Below are positions 58,739-64,000 of a stretch of DNA of 64,000 nt, piece after piece. The stretch lies in NCBI RefSeq assembly GCF_024498075.1, contig NZ_JANHOF010000004.1, forward strand, positions 434,001-498,000. Reading direction: 5' to 3'. Source of the stretch: Paenibacillus mendelii (GTDB lineage Bacteria; Bacillota; Bacilli; Paenibacillales; Paenibacillaceae). A program made the position numbers and the translations under genes. Under the pieces are notes generated by a model. It was given only the letters and a program-made list of their open reading frames with translations. It was not told where the DNA came from and searched no databases. Position 1 is the stretch's first letter. Each line of letters opens with the position of its first letter.

Positions 58739-59935
58739 ATGGACCGGGCGAAATACGTTCATGTTCCTATACAACCTGCAGACCGGATGACGGGTTTGCC
58801 GACGCAATTTTTTACCGGGCTTGTTCGCAGAGCGAATGAGCAAGCGGCTAAGGGCCGAGACGTTATCAATCTGGGGCAGGGCAATCCCGACCAGCCAACG
58901 CCCCCTCACATCGTCAGCGCCCTGCAGGAAGCTGCGACGAATCCGACCTATCACCGCTACCCGCCGTTCAGCGGCTATGGTTTCCTGAAAGAAGCTGTCG
59001 TCAAGCGTTACAAGGAAGACTATGGCGTTGAGCTTGATCCTGAGAAAGAAGTGGCGATCCTCTTCGGCGGAAAAACCGGTCTTATCGAAATCAGCCAATG
59101 CTTGCTTAATCCCGGAGACCTCTGCTTAGTGCCCGACCCGGGTTATCCTGATTATTGGTCAGGCGTAGCGCTCGCGGGCGGTCGGATGGAATACATGCCG
59201 CTTACGGCAAACAACGCGTTTCTTCCCGATTATGAAGCCATCCCTTCAGAAATCGCCGATCAAGCCAAACTGATGTTCATTAATTACCCGAACAATCCGA
59301 CCGGTGCAGTCGCGAATGCGGACTTTTATGCAAGAACCGTAGACTTTGCCCAGAAGTATGGAATTGCTGTTGCCAGCGATTTTGCTTACGGCGCAATCGG
59401 CTTCGACGGGCAGCAGCCCATCAGCTTCTTACAGACACCCGGAGCGAAAGAAGTCGGCGTCGAGTTCTACACTTTATCCAAAACCTATAATATGGCGGGA
59501 TGGCGCGTTGGATTTGCCATCGGCAATGCCGAGATCGTGGGTCTTATCAACTTAATTCAAGATCACTATTACTGCAGTTTGTTTGGCGGTATTCAGGCGG
59601 CTGCAGCCGAAGCCTTGAACGCTTCTCAAGCCTGTGTAACCGAGCTGGTGGATATGTATCAATCCCGCCTCAATGCCGTATTTCATGCCTTGGAACGCGT
59701 AGGCTGGAAAGCGGACAAGCCGGGCGGATCGTTCTTCTGCTGGCTGCCGGTGCCTAAAGGCCATACATCCGCTTCATTTGCCGACCTCGTGCTCGAGCAA
59801 GCCGACGTTGTCGTCGCACCCGGCATAGGTTTCGGCGAGCATGGCGAAGGCTATGTGCGTCTAGGCCTGCTGGCGCCCGAAGCCCGTATGGAGGAAGCGA
59901 TTATGCGCATTGGACGGCTGGGGTTATTCGATTAG
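58739..59935 (+). CDS. mtnE: PLP-dependent aminotransferase, MtnE-like
   Basis: The start is set at ATG 58739, with GGAG 8 bases upstream (GTG 58730 is possible), giving 398 residues. It is a class I/II aminotransferase: FGGKTGLIEISQCLLNPGD, MFINYPNNPTGAVA, and the Schiff-base lysine in LSKTYNMAGWRVGFAIGN. The N-terminus LPTQFFTGLVRRANEQ..DVINLGQGNPDQPTPPHIV agrees with what I recall of B. subtilis MtnE (YkrV), which aminates ketomethylthiobutyrate in methionine salvage. No other mtn genes lie here except the MtnU-like nitrilase, so a broader amino acid aminotransferase role is also possible. Confidence 0.8.
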   Translation: MDRAKYVHVPIQPADRMTGLPTQFFTGLVRRANEQAAKGRDVINLGQGNPDQPTPPHIVSALQEAATNPTYHRYPPFSGYGFLKEAVVKRYKEDYGVELDPEKEVAILFGGKTGLIEISQCLLNPGDLCLVPDPGYPDYWSGVALAGGRMEYMPLTANNAFLPDYEAIPSEIADQAKLMFINYPNNPTGAVANADFYARTVDFAQKYGIAVASDFAYGAIGFDGQQPISFLQTPGAKEVGVEFYTLSKTYNMAGWRVGFAIGNAEIVGLINLIQDHYYCSLFGGIQAAAAEALNASQACVTELVDMYQSRLNAVFHALERVGWKADKPGGSFFCWLPVPKGHTSASFADLVLEQADVVVAPGIGFGEHGEGYVRLGLLAPEARMEEAIMRIGRLGLFD

Positions 59936-59965
59936 TTCAGCAAGCGCAATTGGCGCCATGAATGC

Positions 59966-59995
59966 TTTACACGCGACGATTGAACATGATATGCT
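59966..59995 (+). promoter_or_regulatory. Promoter of the proBAC leader
   Basis: TTTACA (59966-59971), 18 bases, TATGCT (59990-59995). This would start transcription near 60002, at the base of the T-box leader. Confidence 0.5.
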
Positions 59996-60001
59996 AACAA
60001 G

Positions 60002-60265
60002 TAATTGAACACCAAACGTTATGATGGGGCCAAGTAAGCAAGCTTGCGACGCGCACAGAGAGTAAATTCGTTAGCTGGGAGAATTTACCGCGTACTTTGC
60101 CGAACACCCACCCCTGAACGGCCGGTGATGAACCGGACAGTGCCTGCTGTTATTAGGCTGTGAAGCGGGATGGCCCATGTCTGACATGACGGCTGTCAAC
60201 AAAGGTGGTACCGCGGAAGTCATACTTTCGTCCTTTATATCTTATAAGGGGCGGGAGTTTTTTTA
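60002..60265 (+). promoter_or_regulatory. T-box riboswitch leader before proB
   Basis: The hallmark AAAGGTGGTACCGCGG lies at 60201-60216. Upstream are stem I parts: AGAGAG (60057-60062) and GTAAATTC/GAATTTAC (60063-60070 and 60081-60088), with ACGCG/CGCGT below. A specifier-region segment ACACCCACCCCT (60104-60115) holds proline codons. Downstream, CCTTTATA/TATAAGG and a run of seven T form the terminator (about 60226-60265). Uncharged tRNA would favour the antiterminator. With proB, proA and proC downstream, proline is the expected effector. Confidence 0.9.
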
Positions 60266-60313
60266 TTGTCCAGCCATGTTTCGCGGTAACCCAGGGAAAG
60301 GGAACGATTGTCG

Positions 60314-61429
60314 ATGACGGAACGTATTGTAGTCAAAATCGGCAGCAGCTCGCTAACTTCGGACGAAGGCGGTCTCAATCGTGACCGGATTTCCTTCTTC
60401 TCGAATGAGCTGGCTGCCCTGCATGAAAGAGGCTATCAGGTGCTGCTCGTAACATCCGGGGCTGTCGCTGCAGGCTTTCGGCGAATCGGTTACGAATCTA
60501 GGCCGAAGCTCGTCCATCACAAGCAGGCTGCAGCCGCAGTCGGCCAAGCGCTGTTGATGCAAGCCTATCAAGAAGCTTTCGAAGCCTATGGCGGAACCGG
60601 CAACGGGGTTGCTCAGATTCTACTGACCCGCACTGACTTTTCCAACCAAAGGCGCATACAGAATGCGCGAATGACAATCGAAGAGCTGCTGCGTCAGCGT
60701 ACCGTTCCGATTATTAACGAGAACGATACGGTCGCGACCGACGAGCTTCATATGAAATTCGGCGACAATGATACTCTATCCGCACTTGTCGCGAATTTAG
60801 TCCAGGCGAAGCACCTCCTTATTTTGACGGACACCGACGGTTTGTATACCGAGGATCCGCGGAAAAACCCGGCTGCCCTTCGAATCGATCGCGTCTCGCA
60901 AATATCGGAGGATATTATGAAAATCGCAGGTGGTGCAGGCTCCTCCGTCGGTACGGGTGGAATGCGATCCAAAATCGAAGCCGCGCGTATTGCTATGCGG
61001 GGCGGCGTACCGGCTTTCATCGGACGTGTCATGGAGCCTGGCGACCTGCGCCTGGCAGTTGACGGATTTGGTAAAGGCACGTACTTTGACACCAGCCTTC
61101 ATACCTTGACCATGAAGAAGCAATGGGTCGGTTTTCATTCGCAGCCAAAAGGCCAGATTACGGTCGATGATGGGGCCGAGAAAGCGCTGCTCCAAGGCGG
61201 AAGCAGCCTGCTGCCAGTCGGTATTCGAGAAATCGACGGCGATTTTCATAGCGGGGATGTCGTAGAAGTGATCAACTCCAGCCAGCACACGATCGGTCGC
61301 GGCGTTGTTAATTATGATGCATGGCAGATTAAAGCCGTGGCTGGTTTGAGCACAGATGAAGTGCGCCGCCGTGTCGAAGTGAGCCGTATCGAAGTCATTC
61401 ATCGTGATGAATGGGTCACACTGTCCTAA
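60314..61429 (+). CDS. proB: Glutamate 5-kinase
   Basis: The first enzyme of proline synthesis, making glutamyl 5-phosphate. ATG 60314 gives 371 residues; TTG 60308 is an alternative since AAGGGAA is close to it. The amino acid kinase domain (1-255) shows VVKIGSSSLTSDEGG, VTSGAVAAGFRRIGY, INENDTVA and GTGGMRSKIEAARIAMRGG, and residues 280-365 form the PUA domain. It is the first gene after the T-box, so proline-specific tRNA charging controls it. A five-unit hairpin array separates it from proA. Confidence 0.96.
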   Translation: MTERIVVKIGSSSLTSDEGGLNRDRISFFSNELAALHERGYQVLLVTSGAVAAGFRRIGYESRPKLVHHKQAAAAVGQALLMQAYQEAFEAYGGTGNGVAQILLTRTDFSNQRRIQNARMTIEELLRQRTVPIINENDTVATDELHMKFGDNDTLSALVANLVQAKHLLILTDTDGLYTEDPRKNPAALRIDRVSQISEDIMKIAGGAGSSVGTGGMRSKIEAARIAMRGGVPAFIGRVMEPGDLRLAVDGFGKGTYFDTSLHTLTMKKQWVGFHSQPKGQITVDDGAEKALLQGGSSLLPVGIREIDGDFHSGDVVEVINSSQHTIGRGVVNYDAWQIKAVAGLSTDEVRRRVEVSRIEVIHRDEWVTLS

Positions 61430-61442
61430 TATAATAGAAACC

Positions 61443-61772
61443 AAGCCTATGCTTCCGATGTCAGTTTTGCTCGATATTGCTTCTGCGAAGCGATGAGCTC
61501 ACAAAACAAAGCTTATGCTTACGATGCCAGTTTTGCTCGATATCGCTTCTGCGAAGCGATGAGCTCACAAAACAAAGCCTATGCTTCCGATGTCAGTTTT
61601 GCTCGATATCGCTTCTGCGAAGCGATGAGCTCACAAAACAAAGCCTATGCTTCCGATGTCAGTTTTGCTCGATATCGCTTCTGCGAAGCGATGAGCTCAC
61701 AAAACAAAGCCTATGCTTCCGATGTCAGTTTTGCTCGATATCGCTTCTGCGAAGCGATGAGCTCACAAAACT
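61443..61772 (+). repeat. Intercistronic tandem hairpin repeat, five units of 66 bases (array C)
   Basis: Five head-to-tail units start at 61443, 61509, 61575, 61641 and 61707, period exactly 66. Units 3-5 are identical; unit 1 has one change and unit 2 three or so. Each unit has CTATGCTTCCGATG (GCTTACGATGCC in unit 2), AGTTTTGCTC, the hairpin TCGCTTC-TGC-GAAGCGA, then GAGCTCACAAAAC. The last unit runs into CTTTTAGGAGG, the proA ribosome site. Because 66 is a multiple of 3 the array is open in several frames and can be mistaken for an N-terminal extension of proA. Confidence 0.95.
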
Positions 61773-61788
61773 TTTAGGAGGAACAACC

Positions 61789-63036
61789 ATGACTGAAGTG
61801 AGGACGAAAGCCCAGCTCGCCAAGAGCGCGGCTGCAGTTACGAATCGCTTGACGACCGAACAGAAGAACCACGCCCTGGCGGTTATGGCCGATGCGCTCC
61901 AGAAGGAACAAGCCGCAATTATTGATGCCAATTCGGCAGATATTAATCATGGACGCAGCAAAGGGACCAGTGAATCTTTGCTGGATCGGCTGACGCTTAC
62001 GGAGAACCGCATTGCGGGAATCGCGGAGGGCTTGCGCCAAATTATCACCCTGCCCGACCCTGTCGGTCTTTTACTGGAATCATTTGATCGTCCGAATGGT
62101 ATTCAAGTGAAGAAAATATCCGTCCCCCTCGGTGTGATCGGCATGATCTACGAAGCTAGACCGAACGTGACGGTCGACGCCGCAGGTCTCTGTCTCAAAA
62201 CCGGCAACACCGTCGTCCTGCGAGGCGGATCCGCCGCACTTGAAACAAACCGCAAGATTGTCGAGGTTCTGCGCAGCGCGCTTCAAAGCACCGACATGCC
62301 AGCCGATGCTCTGCAGTTAGTTGAAGATGCCAACCGCTCCTCCGTAGATGAGATGCTGAAGTTAAACGGCCTGCTCGACGTTGTCATTCCGCGAGGAGGC
62401 GCATCTCTCATACGCAACGTCGTAGACAATGCCACAGTACCTGTCATCGAAACAGGCGCCGGTATATGCCACACGTTTATCGATGAGAGCGCAGACTTCG
62501 CAATGGCATCGGATATTGCTTTCAACGCCAAGGTGCAGCGACCATCTGTTTGCAACGCCATGGAGACGCTCCTCGTTCATGAAGCATTCGCTGCAAATCA
62601 TCTTCGGGAGCTGGCGGATCGTTTCTTGAAGGCAGTTGTTCAGCTCCGCGGCTGCCCGCGGACGATGGAAATCGTAGCGGAAGCGCAAGCAGCATCTGAT
62701 GCCGATTATGCGACGGAATATAACGACTATATTCTTAATATTCGCGTCGTTCGCGACTTAGATGAGGCTCTGTCCCACATTGCACAGTTCGGTACGATGC
62801 ATTCCGAATGTATCGTCACGGAGAATGAAGCACATGCCGCCCGCTTCCAGCAGGAGGTCGATGCCGCGGCGGTATATCATAATGCATCGACAAGATTTAC
62901 GGATGGCTTCGAATTTGGCTTCGGTGCCGAAATCGGAATTAGTACACAGAAGCTTCATGCTCGCGGACCGATGGGTCTGCCGGCTCTGACGTCAACCAAA
63001 TACCTCATTCACGGAAATGGTCAAATTCGCGGGTAA
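61789..63036 (+). CDS. proA: Gamma-glutamyl phosphate reductase
   Basis: The second enzyme of proline synthesis, 415 residues, reducing glutamyl 5-phosphate to the semialdehyde with NADPH. The start is ATG 61789 with AGGAGG 7 bases upstream; the open frame upstream is repeat sequence. Family blocks: GVIGMIYEARPNVTVDAAGLCLKTGN, VVLRGGSAA, the catalytic cysteine in FNAKVQRPSVCNAMETLLVH, and TEYNDYILNIRVV. It is cotranscribed with proB and proC, with the five-unit hairpin array in the proB-proA gap. Confidence 0.97.
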   Translation: MTEVRTKAQLAKSAAAVTNRLTTEQKNHALAVMADALQKEQAAIIDANSADINHGRSKGTSESLLDRLTLTENRIAGIAEGLRQIITLPDPVGLLLESFDRPNGIQVKKISVPLGVIGMIYEARPNVTVDAAGLCLKTGNTVVLRGGSAALETNRKIVEVLRSALQSTDMPADALQLVEDANRSSVDEMLKLNGLLDVVIPRGGASLIRNVVDNATVPVIETGAGICHTFIDESADFAMASDIAFNAKVQRPSVCNAMETLLVHEAFAANHLRELADRFLKAVVQLRGCPRTMEIVAEAQAASDADYATEYNDYILNIRVVRDLDEALSHIAQFGTMHSECIVTENEAHAARFQQEVDAAAVYHNASTRFTDGFEFGFGAEIGISTQKLHARGPMGLPALTSTKYLIHGNGQIRG

Positions 63037-63138
63037 CCTCGTTCTGCAAAGACATTGCTTGGCGGAGACCTCTTTTCGTTGATGCCCTGGTATGCTTCTT
63101 CTCGATAACTTCATAATAATGTTCAAGAGGTGAATGCA

Positions 63139-64000
63139 ATGACTTTATTATCTTCTTCATCTGGGCTGAAGACCGAAACCAATTCTCTTCGTCTTTGTTT
63201 CTATGGGGCGGGTTCGATGGCGGAGGCCATCGTTCGCGGTCTGCTAGACCGGGGATTGGCTGAGCCGTCGCGGGTGTCGATGCTCAACCGCAGCAATATG
63301 GGTCGCCTTGAAGAACTGGCAGACCGCTATGGCGTTCAGGTTTCTTCGGAGTTGGATGCGAAAGCGCAGCGGTCGATGCTCCATGAGGCGGATGTGATCT
63401 TTCTCAGCATGAAGCCCAAAGATGCTGCTGACGCAATCCGTAAGCTGCAAGGAATCGTCACATCTAAGCAAATGATCGTATCGGTCATAGCGGGCTTGTC
63501 TATTCGTACGATCGAGCAGCTGCTTGGTCAGCCCGCTCCAATTGTCCGCACCATGCCCAACACGTCCAGTACCATTGGACTCGGTGCCACAGGCATCAGC
63601 TTCTCCTCGTCGGTGGACGATAACCAGCGCCAATTGGCACAAACCATGTTCGAAGCCATCGGCTTAACGGCAATCGTTGAAGAGCCTCTAATCGAGGCGG
63701 TGACTGGAGTTTCCGGCAGCGGACCAGCATATGTTTATTATCTGATGGAAGCCATGATCGAAGCCGGTGTCAAGCTTGGTCTGTCTGAAGAGGCCTCTCG
63801 GGATCTGACTGTGCAAACCGTTCTCGGCGCTGCGCAGATGGTAAAATCGACCGGCGAGAACCCGGCTGAGTTGAGGCGCAAGGTAACTTCGCCGAACGGA
63901 TCCACGCAAGCGGCTATAGAGACGCTCGATAAGCATGATTTCTCGAATGGCATTATCCGTGCTGTCGCTCGAGCAGCCGAGCGCGCTTCCGAAATGGGAG
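63139..64000 (+). CDS. proC: Pyrroline-5-carboxylate reductase (partial)
   Basis: The last enzyme of proline synthesis; 287 residues are visible before the window ends, so only the very C-terminus is missing. The N-terminal NADPH fold is CFYGAGSMAEAIVRGLL (about residues 20-36), preceded by about 18 extra residues. VRTMPNTSSTIGLGATGIS and the signature GSGPAYVYYLMEAMIEAGVKLGL, with the C-terminal TSPNGSTQAAIETL, identify it. AAGAGGTG precedes ATG 63139. It follows proA by 102 bases, completing proBAC. Confidence 0.95.
   Translation, partial: MTLLSSSSGLKTETNSLRLCFYGAGSMAEAIVRGLLDRGLAEPSRVSMLNRSNMGRLEELADRYGVQVSSELDAKAQRSMLHEADVIFLSMKPKDAADAIRKLQGIVTSKQMIVSVIAGLSIRTIEQLLGQPAPIVRTMPNTSSTIGLGATGISFSSSVDDNQRQLAQTMFEAIGLTAIVEEPLIEAVTGVSGSGPAYVYYLMEAMIEAGVKLGLSEEASRDLTVQTVLGAAQMVKSTGENPAELRRKVTSPNGSTQAAIETLDKHDFSNGIIRAVARAAERASEMG

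Noticed and set aside
61443..61772. CRISPR array
   Set aside because: Units are joined directly and nearly identical over all 66 bases; there are no variable spacers and no cas genes.
61443..61772. Integron attC-like sites
   Set aside because: The arms GTTTTG/CAAAAC do not match the attC core sites, there are no cassette genes and no integrase, and each array touches a ribosome site.

Overview
The window looks like chromosomal DNA from a Gram-positive spore former of the Paenibacillaceae (Paenibacillus/Cohnella type). The evidence is an SLH-domain surface protein, a GerMN lipoprotein, a sporulenol-synthase-type cyclase, a T-box leader before proB, an aa3-type quinol oxidase operon, strong AGGAGG ribosome sites and a fused two-headed dynamin. 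There are no rRNA or tRNA genes, insertion sequences or phage genes.

Layout. 1-13.4 kb: an accessory catabolic region, nearly all on the minus strand, in four transcription units. They hold two Gfo/Idh/MocA oxidoreductases, a xylose-isomerase-like TIM barrel, a DegT/StrS aminotransferase, a ceramidase-like hydrolase, a ROK repressor, an M20 peptidase, an IlvD/Edd sugar-acid-type dehydratase, a class III aminotransferase, a NagB-like protein lacking one catalytic Asp, and a PIG-L deacetylase. A divergent AraC regulator closes the region. Together they suggest breakdown of an unusual amino sugar or aminocyclitol; the substrate cannot be read from sequence. 14.5-16.5 kb: SRPBCC protein, a second AraC regulator, LapA-like protein. 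16.8-20.8 kb: qoxABCD. 21-24 kb: small membrane protein, sqhC, XRE regulator. 24-30 kb: divergent histidine kinase and response regulator, then a coupled set (methyltransferase, pseudouridine synthase, CapA-like lipoprotein). 30-38.8 kb: YjbR protein, MarR regulator, parE-parC, an ABC-2 transporter and an SGNH hydrolase. 39-44 kb: purT with a structured leader, and a heterodimeric ABC exporter. 44-54 kb: dynamin, nth, SLH protein, GerMN lipoprotein and cell-wall amidase. 54-58 kb: leuCD, divergent LysR regulator, nitrilase. 58-64 kb: secreted protein, MtnE-like aminotransferase, and T-box-proB-proA-proC (proC runs off the end).

The most unusual feature is a family of tandem hairpin repeats found three times (about 1500-1611, 11300-11427 and 61443-61772). 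Each array lies between two cistrons of an operon, directly before the ribosome site of the downstream gene, and each ends in the same 15-base junction CAAAACTTTTAGGAG. The outer shell of the unit is conserved between loci while its inner hairpin is locus-specific but uniform within an array. Other notable points are a histidine kinase whose only sensible start is an ATT codon, a purT leader that can bury the ribosome site in a terminator-like hairpin, and a 22-codon upstream ORF coupled to an oxidoreductase gene.
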